A DNA stretch of 11,498 nt from JACQXM01 sp964569425 (GTDB taxonomy: Bacteria; Planctomycetota; Phycisphaerae; UBA1845). Below are positions 1 to 7,230 of this stretch, piece after piece (positions within the stretch are counted from its first letter, which is position 1; every line of letters starts with the position of its first letter). The DNA lies in NCBI GenBank assembly GCA_964569425.1, contig CAZMVD010000131.1, positions 1 to 11,498 of the forward strand, written 5' to 3'. The notes beneath the pieces are model-generated. The model searched no databases. It was given only the letters and a program-made list of their open reading frames with translations, and had not been told where the DNA came from. The translations under genes were made by a program, and so were the position numbers.

Positions 1-392
1 GAGTTGACCGTAAATACTCCCGACCCGTCGCCACCGCCGCCCACCTTGAACGAATACTCGGCGAGCGTGCAATCGCAGGTCGTGGCGAGGGTCATGTCGT
101 CGGCGATTACCTGGAACGGGACGCCTGGCGCAAAGAAACCGGTGCCACCGGTGGCGCTATACACCAGCGTTTGCGGATCGTGCGTAACCGGCGCCGTGGT
201 CCCGGTCGCTTCAACTTGCTCAGCCGTGTCGGACCGGGGTCGACGGTGTTCCAATTCGCTGACTGCCTGTAGTGCCGCTTGCGAGTGAAATGCAGAATCC
301 ACTTTGGACTGAGGGGTCGCGCGAACGTAGGAAGCAACCGCGACCGACAGCGCGATGGCCAAAACCAACAGCAGCGCTGCGATTCGGCGCAT
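1..392 (-). CDS. Secreted protein of unknown function, 5' part only
   Basis: The gene starts with ATG at 392 and runs off the left edge, leaving 130 complete codons with no stop. The ATG is preceded by a good ribosome binding site, GGAAAG, about five bases upstream. Residues 1-24 are a classical signal peptide: MRR, then a hydrophobic Leu/Ala/Val run ending near VRA, so the protein is exported. Residues 26-72 are polar and probably a linker. From about residue 75 the sequence becomes beta-rich and Gly-rich (PFQVIADDMTLA, then a CDC pair and EYSFKVGGGGDG). This resembles the secreted beta-sandwich proteins common in planctomycetes, but I recognise no named family. It has its own strong promoter about 125 bases upstream, so it is probably transcribed separately from nadD. 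The CDS call is firm; the function is unknown. Confidence 0.8.
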   Translation of the reverse strand, partial: MRRIAALLLVLAIALSVAVASYVRATPQSKVDSAFHSQAALQAVSELEHRRPRSDTAEQVEATGTTAPVTHDPQTLVYSATGGTGFFAPGVPFQVIADDMTLATTCDCTLAEYSFKVGGGGDGSGVFTVN

Positions 393-516
393 GGGTTCTT
401 TCCGTTCCGTTCAAAGGTTCGGCGACGCCGGCCGGTCTTTGTGCCTCGGCCATCCTCACGTGTTTTGCAGCCCGGTCCGAATTCCAAATCCGGGGGCAAC
501 TTCGATTCTGAGCCCC

Positions 517-545
517 ATTATAATGCTGTAAGTCGTTACGTTCAA
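517..545 (-). promoter_or_regulatory. Sigma70-type promoter for the window-edge secreted protein
   Basis: On the minus strand a TTGAAC -35 box (540-545) is separated by exactly 17 bases from a perfect TATAAT -10 box (517-522). This is the best promoter match in the window. Transcription would begin near 510, giving an untranslated leader of roughly 115-120 bases before the ATG at 392. The stretch 393-613 between nadD and this gene holds this promoter and the leader. I see no further gene or clear terminator there. Confidence 0.7.
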
Positions 546-613
546 CGGATTTATGAAAGCTTGGCCGTTCGTTTTTGGCTTGAGTAACGCCATGCGACGT
601 GGCGGAATCTTGG

Positions 614-1234
614 CTAACAATTCGTGCCGAGGCGATGCAACAAAAGGTATTCCCTGACCGAATCCGGTAACATGTATCGGACCGATAGCCCGTCGCGCAT
701 TCGATGGCGAATGTCGGTCGAAGAGATGTCGAACATGGGCGTCTCCACCAGGCCGTCCTGTAACCGGTGAACCTGTTGGTCCGAAAGGACGCCGTGAAAA
801 ACCGACCAGTCAATTTCGTCCGTTCCGGGGCGGCGCGCCGTGAGAATCTGGCAGGCATTAACCAGTTTCGGCAGTTGCTTCCAGGTCGTCAATTCGGCCA
901 ATGAATCGGCGCCAATGATCCAGAAAAGTTGGGAATCACCTCCCAGCCTAGTCCGAAAGTGCAACACCGTGTCGATCGTATAACTGGGACCGGGGCGGTT
1001 CAGGTCGAAATCACTGAACTCAAGAATCTCTTCGCCCGCAATGGCCAGACGTACCATGGCCGCGCGATGTTCCGCGGCAATCAATCCCTCCGGTCGTTTG
1101 TGCGGTGGATGCTGCGAGGGGAGAAAAACCACGCGGTCAAGCTGACGCATTTCGGCCACGGCACGGGCCACCAACAAGTGACCATGGTGGATGGGATTGA
1201 AACTCCCGCCGTAGAGCGCTATGCGCATGACCAT
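614..1234 (-). CDS. nadD: Nicotinate-nucleotide adenylyltransferase
   Basis: NadD transfers AMP from ATP to nicotinate mononucleotide, giving deamido-NAD and pyrophosphate, the penultimate step of NAD synthesis in the cytoplasm. The 206-residue protein has the usual family length. The nucleotidyltransferase signature GGSFNPIHHGH lies at residues 9-19, PPHK at 43-46, the conserved PSYTIDT at 83-89, and the C-terminal ISSTDIR motif at 169-175. The first ATG (1234) has GTGAG five bases upstream. The ATG at 1228 gives the more usual N-terminus MRIALYGG but has no better ribosome binding site, so the start is uncertain by two codons. It lies 201 bases after nuoB on the same strand. It could be read through from nuoB or use a promoter I cannot identify. 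It is a housekeeping gene and appears intact. Confidence 0.95.
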   Translation of the reverse strand: MVMRIALYGGSFNPIHHGHLLVARAVAEMRQLDRVVFLPSQHPPHKRPEGLIAAEHRAAMVRLAIAGEEILEFSDFDLNRPGPSYTIDTVLHFRTRLGGDSQLFWIIGADSLAELTTWKQLPKLVNACQILTARRPGTDEIDWSVFHGVLSDQQVHRLQDGLVETPMFDISSTDIRHRMRDGLSVRYMLPDSVREYLLLHRLGTNC

Positions 1235-1435
1235 GACAACTCACGTCCGACGGATGAATGGTGGCCACCAATCCCGCTGATTCCAGCACGCGGCAACCCC
1301 GCCCGCTCGACAGAATTGCCTCCGCCTGTGACGACGATCAATCAGCGAATCGGGAAACTCACTCGAAGTGTCGACAGGCTCCGGCCAACCAAGGCGTAAT
1401 CTAGGACCCGCTCAGACCGGTCGTTGCAGCCACTC
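1235..1435 (-). other. Intergenic region nuoB-nadD, no feature recognised
   Basis: These 201 bases separate nuoB from nadD. I find no convincing reading frame, RNA gene, strong hairpin with a T-tract, or good promoter. A TTGATC with an AATTCT 18 bases downstream exists on the minus strand but is too weak to call. Confidence 0.4.
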
Positions 1436-1954
<519 letters not shown>

Positions 1955-2035
1955 GTCGCACCCTTCAGGTTCGGCGCCAACCAGGCACACGCTCGGGCGC
2001 AATGGGCAGAAGCGCAGTCACCAGATCAAAACTGT

Positions 2036-2338
2036 TCATTCCTTGCGCTTTCCGTTCGATCCGCGCTTCGTCCGCCCAGTGTGTCCGTTGACCGGTTCCA
2101 CCGCCGCCACGTGGATGATGCTGATCCACAGCCAGTCCTTTCCGATCGTATTGCCGTCCTTGGGGGTGGACAGCCGCGAACTGCTCTCCAGTGTGGCCAG
2201 TCCCACGTACACATGACGATCAGATACGACCACTTGATCCGGATGGCGAATCACCACCGCCCGCCCGTCGCTCAAGCAAAGGCGAACGGGCTCGAACGGC
2301 TCCTTCTTGAGCACCTTGCGAAGGTCGTGCGCGATCAT
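2036..2338 (-). CDS. Conserved-looking small protein of unknown function inside the nuo cluster
   Basis: This 100-residue protein starts with the ATG at 2338, whose last bases form the TGA stop of nuoA (ATGA overlap), so it is probably translated by coupling to nuoA. It has no signal peptide, membrane segment or cysteine cluster. It contains a single Cys (C21). The N-terminal half (LRKVLKKEPFEPVRLCLSDG, then RAVVIRHPDQVVV) reads as a short helix followed by beta-strands. The second half, WISIIHVAAVEPV, is another strand pair, and the C-terminus is a basic tail (GRTKRGSNGKRKE). The pattern 'PFEPxRLxLSDGRxxxxRHPD' recalls small hypothetical proteins I associate with planctomycete genomes. I know no function for them. 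It is not a recognised complex I subunit. Coding status is supported by the precise overlap, length and sensible composition. Confidence 0.8.
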   Translation of the reverse strand: MIAHDLRKVLKKEPFEPVRLCLSDGRAVVIRHPDQVVVSDRHVYVGLATLESSSRLSTPKDGNTIGKDWLWISIIHVAAVEPVNGHTGRTKRGSNGKRKE

Positions 2339-2853
2339 GCTTCCCTCGGTTGCGCAGGGTGTTCAATGGGTTCCAGTTGGCTGACCGGCCGCTGCCCCGT
2401 ACTCGCCCGCACCCAATCCAGGTAACCCGATTTCCATTCATAAAGAAACGGAATCGCAATCAGCAGAAAGAACACCAGAAACGCCCAGAACGCCGGCGCG
2501 CCCATCTCCTTGAACACCACCGCCCATGGCCACAGCAGTGCGATTTCCACGTCGAACACGATGAACACCAGCGCCACCGCGTAGAACCGCAGGTCGAACT
2601 GCACCCAACTGTCACCGATCGCCGGCTCCCCGCATTCGTACGCCGTACTCTTCTCCGGGTGCGGCAGCGTAGGCCGCACAAACCGCCCGGCCGTCAGTCC
2701 CAGAAACGCAATCGACGCGCCCGCCAGCGTGAACAGCATGATGCCCAGCACCAACTCCACGTTAGAGTTGCTGTGCAGCGCAGGATTGACTGGTGGCACT
2801 TCCGCCGCCAGCGCCGCCAGCCAGGTTGTCGGTATCTGCACCACGCTATTCAT
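2335..2853 (-). CDS. nuoA: NADH-quinone oxidoreductase subunit A
   Basis: NuoA is a small membrane subunit of complex I at the junction of the peripheral and membrane arms. The 172-residue protein has three hydrophobic segments at about residues 33-56, 88-111 and 121-140. The conserved loop YECGEP lies at 72-77, followed by the diagnostic stretch FDLRFYAVALVFIVFDVE at 86-103 with the acidic residues of TM2. It is longer than typical NuoA (about 120-150 residues), with roughly 30 extra residues before TM1 and a Pro/Glu-rich tail after TM3. The next in-frame Met lies within TM1, so the first ATG is kept although its ribosome binding site is weak. It starts 40 bases after nuoI stops, and its own stop overlaps the next start by ATGA. 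The unit is therefore probably one transcript. Confidence 0.95.
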   Translation of the reverse strand: MNSVVQIPTTWLAALAAEVPPVNPALHSNSNVELVLGIMLFTLAGASIAFLGLTAGRFVRPTLPHPEKSTAYECGEPAIGDSWVQFDLRFYAVALVFIVFDVEIALLWPWAVVFKEMGAPAFWAFLVFFLLIAIPFLYEWKSGYLDWVRASTGQRPVSQLEPIEHPAQPREA

Positions 2854-2893
2854 TCCGTCTTATGCCCCGACCTTAAAGCCGCACGTACATGCG

Positions 2894-3520
2894 TCAACGG
2901 GTGATCGCCGCCGGATCGACCGCTTCGGCCATCTGCTTGCGACGCTCGTCATTCTTGTGGGTCAGCAGGTCGTTCGAGTGCTGATATTCCAGCCATTCCC
3001 GCTTTCGTTTCTCCGCCCACGCGGGAAGGCTGTCCTTCTGCATCCAGAGCGGCTGCGGCGTTTGCAGCCCTTCCATGGCCAGATCGGTGAACTCCACGAT
3101 CATGTCCTCCCGCGTATAGCCCGACAGGTCGTGCAGATTGCCCATGTGGATGCAATCCGTCGGACACGGGTCGCAGCACAACGCACAGAACATGCACTTG
3201 GCGTAGTCGATGGCGTAGCGCGTCATCAGCCCGCCCACCGCCACACCCGTCTCCTTGTCGATCTTCCGCGGGCCGGTCTTTTCAATGTAGATGCAGTCCA
3301 CCGGGCACGCCTTGGCGCACAGATCGCACGCGATGCACTTCTCAATCTCGTAGAAATGAAACCCGCGATACCGCGGCATCAACGCCGGCGCCACGTCCGG
3401 ATACTGCAACGTGACCGTCTTGGCAAAGCAGTACTTTAGCGAAATGCGCATCCCGATCAGGATGGTCCGCACCGTCTCCGCGATGTTATGGAAATACTCT
3501 CGAACAGGGCTTCGTGGCAT
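2894..3520 (-). CDS. nuoI: NADH-quinone oxidoreductase subunit I
   Basis: NuoI is the ferredoxin-like complex I subunit carrying clusters N6a and N6b, which relay electrons toward NuoB. Two complete CxxCxxCxxxCP motifs are present: C62, C65, C68, C72 (KCIACDLCAKACP) and C109, C112, C115, C119 (KCMFCALCCDPCP). The N-terminal amphipathic stretch VRTILIGMRISLKYCF is typical of the family. The open frame extends upstream to 3778, but the ATG at 3520 (MPRSPVREYF) gives a normal 208-residue protein. Upstream residues look unlike the family and overlap the subtilase-like gene in another frame. A GGAG lies very close to the chosen ATG, so the start is likely but not certain. It is the first gene of the nuoI-nuoA-unknown-nuoB unit. 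Confidence 0.95.
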   Translation of the reverse strand: MPRSPVREYFHNIAETVRTILIGMRISLKYCFAKTVTLQYPDVAPALMPRYRGFHFYEIEKCIACDLCAKACPVDCIYIEKTGPRKIDKETGVAVGGLMTRYAIDYAKCMFCALCCDPCPTDCIHMGNLHDLSGYTREDMIVEFTDLAMEGLQTPQPLWMQKDSLPAWAEKRKREWLEYQHSNDLLTHKNDERRKQMAEAVDPAAITR

Positions 3521-3598
3521 CGCTCCGGCCCACCATTGATTCCTTCCGCCCGTGACAACGAGCACGGCGTACGTCGGGAATCCCATGCCTACGCGCGG

Positions 3599-3627
3599 AT
3601 TGTAAGGGCGCCGCCCCGGAACAGCAA
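3599..3627 (-). promoter_or_regulatory. Candidate sigma70 promoter for the nuoI-nuoA-nuoB unit
   Basis: On the minus strand a TTGCTG -35 element (3622-3627) and a TACAAT -10 element (3599-3604, five of six consensus bases) are 17 bases apart. The predicted start is near 3592, about 72 bases before nuoI. The gap 3521-3683 otherwise shows no gene. I find no T-tailed terminator for the upstream subtilase-like gene, so read-through into nuoI is also possible. Confidence 0.5.
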
Positions 3628-3683
3628 CGCCGCCGCAGATAAGCGCCTCCGCCGGGATGACCCGAAGTAGATGTTTCCACCGT

Positions 3684-5747
3684 TCAGGAACCGCCGCCGA
3701 ACATCGCCTGAAAAACGTGGTGATCCGCCAGGTCCACGTCGCCATCGCCGTCGAAGTCGAGCGTGTAGCACGCCGCACCCACCGCGGGGTCGGCCGGACC
3801 CGACCAGCAGCCGTGCAGCGCCGGATGGTCCCCCAGTCCGATCAGCCCGTCGCCGTCTGCATCCCCCGTCGCCGCCGTACACGACAAGGCAACCACCTCG
3901 AACTCATCCACCGCTGCCTCGGTAAGCGAATCGTTCGTCAGGTCCGACGTGGTGAAGCGAACGCGAAGCAAGTCGCCGCCAACCGGCGCCACCTCGCTCA
4001 GCCGAAACGAACTCTGCACCCAGGAGGGCTCATGGGTTATTACCTCCGCCACCGCCCAGGTTGCGCCGTCATCGCGCGAAACTTCGACGACCAGCTCATC
4101 GGGCGTGCCCAGATTGGTATAGAACCACCGCGCGTACCGAATCTCCGCGTCGGCGGTGGTCAACTCGATCGTCGGCGATTCCAGCCGCACCGGGCCGAAG
4201 TCCACGTCGTTTGTTCCGGCCCCCGTACTGGGATTGTGCTGTCCGGTCACAAAGCAGCGCGTCTTCTCATTCGGGGAAAAATCGTATCCCGGCTGAGCCT
4301 CCACGCCGCCTTCCCCCGTAGTGCCGACAGGTACCACGCGCGCCCAAGCGCCCGTCGTCCCCACGCCCTCGACCACGGTCGTCCAACCCAGATCAGTCTC
4401 AAAATCATCAGCAAAATGCAACTGTCGGACGACGGCCTCCGCGATATACACGCCCGCAGGGGCATCGACCGGTTCCGTGACCGTTGTACCGCCGTCACCC
4501 GTGGCCGACAGGTAATAGGAAACCTCCGTGCCGCAAGGTTGCGCGGGGATCGTTACGCGATAGTTGCCGCCACCCAGGTCCGTCAGCGGTTGGGCTGTAA
4601 ACGCACCGGCGTCCGCTCGATACCATAACGTCGCCGAAGCGCCCACGACCGCTTCCGTACCAGGGGCAATCCGAAGGTCGAACGACGCCGCCGCGCCCGG
4701 CGGCAGCAGCACCGGCGGCGCGCCACCCAGTTCAAACCGCAACGGCGGCAGCGGTGCCGACTCCAGCGCCGCCCGGGCATCCAGCCGCCCCCAGCCGAAC
4801 GTCGCGTCCCAACCCGCAGGTCCCAGATCGACCGCGGTATCCTCGAGAATCTGGCGAATCTCGACGGCCGTCAGTTGTGGGGCATAGGAGCGCATCAATG
4901 CGGCCGTGCCCGCCACCAACGCAACGGCTCCGTACCAGCCGTTCGAGACCGTGGCATAATCACCATCACGGCTGGTGGAATAAACACCCCAACCGGGCGC
5001 CGAAAGATCCAGCGCCGCACCGGTGTTCGCATTGGAGCTGAACCCGTCGCGGTTGTCCGTAGGGGAAACGGCGATGCACTCCGGATAAGCCGCCGGATAG
5101 TAGACGAATCCGCCGCTCAAACCCGTGGCACACACCAACACAATATCGCGCGCCACGGCGTACGCCACGGCGTCGGCCAACAGGGTGCTGGGTGAGTTGA
5201 CGAAGGCCGTCACCACCATGACATCCACACCCTGATCGGCTGCCCAGCGTATCCCTCGTGAAATGGACACCGCAGAAACGCTGCACAGCGTAGCCACGCG
5301 AACCGGGATCATCTGAATCTGACTGTATACGCCGGCGATACCCTGGCCGTTGTCAGTGGCAGCCCCGATGATTCCGGCCACCGCCGTACCGGTTCCGCAC
5401 CCGTCGCGCAAATCGAACGGGTCCAGCGGACTCCCGTGCGTCGCTCGGCCCGGCAACAGCCGATCCGCGAACTCGGCGTGAGCCGTCGTGCCCGAACTGA
5501 CGATGGCAATCCGCACGCCATGCGCGCCCCGATGCAGTTCCCATGCCTCCGCCACCCGCGCGTCGGCTCCCGCGTTTCCCGCGACGCCGTCAATCACCTG
5601 ACCGGCGTTGAGCAGGTACCATTGTTCGCCGAACCCGGGATCATCGGGGATGTAGGGGGCGCCGCTCGAAGATTCAATGGCCGCAACGAAGGTGAATAGT
5701 ACGACTGCGAGCAGGGGCAATCGTGCATGGGCAGATTCGCTTGACAA
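3684..5747 (-). CDS. Secreted subtilisin-fold protein lacking the catalytic residues, with dockerin-like repeats
   Basis: This 687-residue exported protein has a subtilase-like fold but probably no protease activity. The start chosen is TTG at 5747, seven bases after a perfect AAGGAG. The ATG at 5843 would overlap the candidate promoter. Domains: signal peptide 1-30; S8-like domain about 50-330; FnIII-like module about 335-440; jelly-roll-like module about 445-625 (DDFETDLGW to AAVDEFEVV); two calcium-loop repeats, DADGDGLIGLGD (629-640) and DFDGDGDVDLAD (664-675). Landmarks of subtilases remain (AVAGIIGA, YYPAAYPECIAVS, LVAGTAALM, GWGRLDARAAL). The catalytic Asp is Ser84 (IAIVSSG), His is Thr119 (CGTGTAVAG), the oxyanion Asn is Leu210 (CATGLSGG), and Ser is Tyr272 (NGWYGAVALVAG). 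The frame is unbroken, so it is not a decaying pseudogene. It may act in binding or structure at the cell surface. Confidence 0.85.
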   Translation of the reverse strand: MSSESAHARLPLLAVVLFTFVAAIESSSGAPYIPDDPGFGEQWYLLNAGQVIDGVAGNAGADARVAEAWELHRGAHGVRIAIVSSGTTAHAEFADRLLPGRATHGSPLDPFDLRDGCGTGTAVAGIIGAATDNGQGIAGVYSQIQMIPVRVATLCSVSAVSISRGIRWAADQGVDVMVVTAFVNSPSTLLADAVAYAVARDIVLVCATGLSGGFVYYPAAYPECIAVSPTDNRDGFSSNANTGAALDLSAPGWGVYSTSRDGDYATVSNGWYGAVALVAGTAALMRSYAPQLTAVEIRQILEDTAVDLGPAGWDATFGWGRLDARAALESAPLPPLRFELGGAPPVLLPPGAAASFDLRIAPGTEAVVGASATLWYRADAGAFTAQPLTDLGGGNYRVTIPAQPCGTEVSYYLSATGDGGTTVTEPVDAPAGVYIAEAVVRQLHFADDFETDLGWTTVVEGVGTTGAWARVVPVGTTGEGGVEAQPGYDFSPNEKTRCFVTGQHNPSTGAGTNDVDFGPVRLESPTIELTTADAEIRYARWFYTNLGTPDELVVEVSRDDGATWAVAEVITHEPSWVQSSFRLSEVAPVGGDLLRVRFTTSDLTNDSLTEAAVDEFEVVALSCTAATGDADGDGLIGLGDHPALHGCWSGPADPAVGAACYTLDFDGDGDVDLADHHVFQAMFGGGS

Positions 5748-5758
5748 GATCACTCTCC
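5745..5758 (-). promoter_or_regulatory. Ribosome binding site deciding a TTG start
   Basis: On the minus strand AAGGAG is followed by seven bases and then an in-frame TTG codon (5745-5747). The spacing is ideal, and the resulting protein begins directly with a signal peptide (MSSESAHARLPLLAVVL). An in-frame GTG at 5753 is too close to the AAGGAG, and the upstream ATG at 5843 has no comparable site. Confidence 0.7.
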
Positions 5759-5814
5759 TTATCCCAAAGACAACACGAGAAGGCTTGATGCTGAGCCGAA
5801 GGGAATAACGGCAT

Positions 5815-5843
5815 ATAGTAGCGGAATACGCGCGGAAAACCAA
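5815..5843 (-). promoter_or_regulatory. Candidate promoter for the subtilase-like gene
   Basis: On the minus strand TTGGTT (5838-5843) and TACTAT (5815-5820) are separated by 17 bases. The predicted start is near 5808, about 60 bases before the TTG start codon. The boxes match consensus at three and four of six positions, so the call is modest. It is supported by the position upstream of the AAGGAG and TTG. Confidence 0.4.
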
Positions 5844-5847
5844 GCAA

Positions 5848-5859
5848 TTTTGCGCAAAA
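5848..5859. repeat. Perfect 12-base palindrome TTTTGCGCAAAA
   Basis: The sequence is a perfect dyad just upstream of the minus-strand promoter boxes (5815-5843), in the divergent intergenic region. Its position is compatible with a regulator binding site. No regulator gene is nearby, and chance occurrence cannot be excluded. Confidence 0.3.
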
Positions 5860-5873
5860 ACTCGGCATCAGAA

Positions 5874-5896
5874 CCGTGGTGGCCAAGTCGCCACGG
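5874..5896 (+). repeat. Hairpin-forming inverted repeat beside a -35 box
   Basis: CCGTGGTGGC pairs with GTCGCCACGG around a CAA loop, giving ten pairs of which two are G-T. It ends one base before the TTGACA at 5898. It could be an operator, or part of a leader if transcription starts further upstream. No function can be assigned from sequence alone. Confidence 0.35.
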
Positions 5897-5897
5897 C

Positions 5898-5927
5898 TTG
5901 ACAGCTTCCCGATGCGGTCGTTAGGGT
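5898..5927 (+). promoter_or_regulatory. Candidate promoter for the plus-strand gene set
   Basis: A perfect TTGACA -35 box (5898-5903) is followed after 18 bases by TAGGGT (5922-5927), which keeps the most conserved first, second and last -10 bases. The predicted start is near 5934, about 85 bases before the ATG at 6019. It may drive the helical protein and the downstream importer genes together. Confidence 0.45.
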
Positions 5928-6018
5928 TCGCAATCCCGGAGATGAGTAGGGGGCATGGCCGGTCGGTGGAACGCAATGCCCGGCGCGGTCGATCGTGGGG
6001 CTCACACGGAGCAGCTGG

Positions 6019-7089
6019 ATGATAAGGTCTTTTTCGTGGTTCGTCCGGGCGGGCTTGATCGCCGGTCTGGCCTTGGCGGCGCCACCGGTCCGCGGACAAG
6101 CCCCCGCGCCGGAGGATGCCAACATCCAGCCGGTCCGGCGCATGACCCAGATCGGACCGGCCGATCAACGGTTGATCAACGAGTGGATTCAGGCTCAGAT
6201 CGACCGGCTCACCGCCATCGAGCCCGACAAGGTGGAAGGGGCGTTCGCGGCATACCGCAAGAAGTTCTCGGACCTTTACGGCCACGCCGACAACACCGCG
6301 CAGTTTCGCACCCAATTCACTGTGCAGCTTGCGGAACTCGCCGGCGCGAGGTTTGCCCGGACCGACCTGCCGGCGTGGGTGGCCCGCTGCTTGGCGCGGG
6401 TGCTGGTGGACATCAATCGTGTCGAAACGGTGGCCGCGCTGGTCGCCGGACTTCGCTCAGGCGATCAGGCCGCGCGCTATCTTTGTGCCAATGGCCTGGC
6501 TTCCCTTCGCAGCGCCATCGCCGGCGATAAGGAACTATTGGAAACCGTCGTCGCGGCACTCCGTGCTGCGGGCGTGGCCGAAACCAACCCGGTGGTGCTC
6601 GGGCAGATTTACGTGGCGCTGACCTATCCCACGCCCCAGGCGGCCACCGCGGCCGAAGCCGTCCTGGCAATCCTTGATGCGCGCGTGAAGTTCCGCCGCG
6701 GCCCCGCCGTGGTGGTGGACCGCGCCGAGGTGGATGCCTTCGAGTTCTTCCGCGGCGCGGGGGTCCTTGCCGCGCTCACGGCCGAGCAGAAAAACCGGCT
6801 GGCAGCAATCGTGGCCGTCCTGTTGCGGATGGACGCAGAACGCTACGATTCGCCCAACCTGGCGTACGAGGAAATCGACGCCATCGAGCGGCGCCTGGAC
6901 GGCGCCGAAGCCATTCTTGCCGAGCTCGCGGGCAAGGGCGGAGATATCCGCAACGAAATCGGCCTGGGGGGCTATGAGCGCCGCGGCGCGGTGCGCACCC
7001 AGGCGTATCTGTGGGTGGGCAATGTCGCTCAGAACCAACCCGGCGCGCTCAACGCCGCGCCGTGGAACGTGGCCGTGGGCGCGCCCTAG
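6019..7089 (+). CDS. Exported helical, HEAT-like repeat protein of unknown function
   Basis: This 356-residue protein starts with ATG at 6019, seven bases after GGAG. A GTG at 5995 would add eight residues and is less likely. A signal peptide spans about 1-28 (FVRAGLIAGLALAAPPVRGQA), so the protein is exported. There are no other membrane segments. The mature part is almost entirely helical and Ala/Leu-rich. Segments around 118-222 look like short paired helices with alternating hydrophobic positions, suggesting HEAT/ARM-type repeats (for example WVARCLARVLVDINRVETV and QAARYLCANGLASLRSAI). I recognise no enzyme motif, and C-terminal residues 275-356 match nothing I know. It precedes the importer genes on the same strand with a 141-base gap filled by a repeat element. 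A link to peptide uptake is possible but only inferred from neighbourhood. Confidence 0.8.
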   Translation: MIRSFSWFVRAGLIAGLALAAPPVRGQAPAPEDANIQPVRRMTQIGPADQRLINEWIQAQIDRLTAIEPDKVEGAFAAYRKKFSDLYGHADNTAQFRTQFTVQLAELAGARFARTDLPAWVARCLARVLVDINRVETVAALVAGLRSGDQAARYLCANGLASLRSAIAGDKELLETVVAALRAAGVAETNPVVLGQIYVALTYPTPQAATAAEAVLAILDARVKFRRGPAVVVDRAEVDAFEFFRGAGVLAALTAEQKNRLAAIVAVLLRMDAERYDSPNLAYEEIDAIERRLDGAEAILAELAGKGGDIRNEIGLGGYERRGAVRTQAYLWVGNVAQNQPGALNAAPWNVAVGAP

Positions 7090-7092
7090 CTT

Positions 7093-7183
7093 CCTGTTGA
7101 GAAGGTCATCCGAGGCGCTATGGAACCGGCTTTCCAGCCGGTCTGATGGGCAGGAAAGCTCGTCAGACTGGTTTCTCAACAGG
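7093..7183. repeat. Cloverleaf-like inverted-repeat element (REP/MITE-like)
   Basis: The outer arms CCTGTTGAGAA (7093-7103) and TTCTCAACAGG (7173-7183) are perfect 11-base inverted repeats. Between them lie two hairpins. ACCGGCT/AGCCGGT (7125-7142) has seven perfect pairs around TTCC. A longer stem, 7141-7151 with 7158-7168, has eleven pairs including two G-T pairs around AGGAAA. The two inner hairpins share bases 7141-7142, so they abut or compete. The element begins three bases after the stop codon of the helical protein. No transposase gene is in the window. The design resembles REP or small non-autonomous elements; function as mobile element, terminator or mRNA stabiliser is not shown. 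Confidence 0.6.
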
Positions 7184-7200
7184 CCGCCGGTTCGCGGCGG
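7184..7200 (+). repeat. GC-rich hairpin in the leader of the binding-protein gene
   Basis: CCGCCG and CGGCGG form six G-C pairs around the loop GTTCG, directly after the cloverleaf element. There is no following T-tract, so it is not a standard terminator. A second small hairpin, CTCCG/CGGAG (7208-7220), follows and includes the GGAG upstream of the next start, so it could affect translation. Confidence 0.35.
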
Positions 7201-7230
7201 TGCCGCCCTCCGCGCCGGAGTGCCAGGCGC

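Noticed and set aside
588..604. Possible terminator hairpin after nadD
   Set aside because: CGCCA/TGGCG is only a five-pair stem with a seven-base loop. On the transcribed strand it is followed by A residues rather than T residues.
3521..3778. Upstream extension of nuoI by 86 residues
   Set aside because: The frame is open, but the residues do not resemble the family N-terminus, overlap the subtilase-like gene and cover the candidate promoter. The ATG at 3520 gives a normal-length protein.
3657..4628. Long plus-strand frame antisense to the subtilase-like gene
   Set aside because: It is Arg/His-rich, as expected for antisense of a GC-rich gene, with no domain or start signal. The minus-strand protein is clearly the real product.
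3684..5747. Annotation as an active serine protease of family S8
   Set aside because: A domain search would probably report a subtilase, but the Asp, His, Asn and Ser positions are all replaced, so an activity claim is unsupported.
5674..6315. Minus-strand frame of 213 residues across the divergent region
   Set aside because: It overlaps two supported genes and both candidate promoters. The translation has no recognisable family pattern.
7090..7230. A tRNA suggested by the cloverleaf-like folding
   Set aside because: There is no acceptor stem with CCA, no TTCRA T-loop and no anticodon-arm geometry. The folding is that of an inverted-repeat element.
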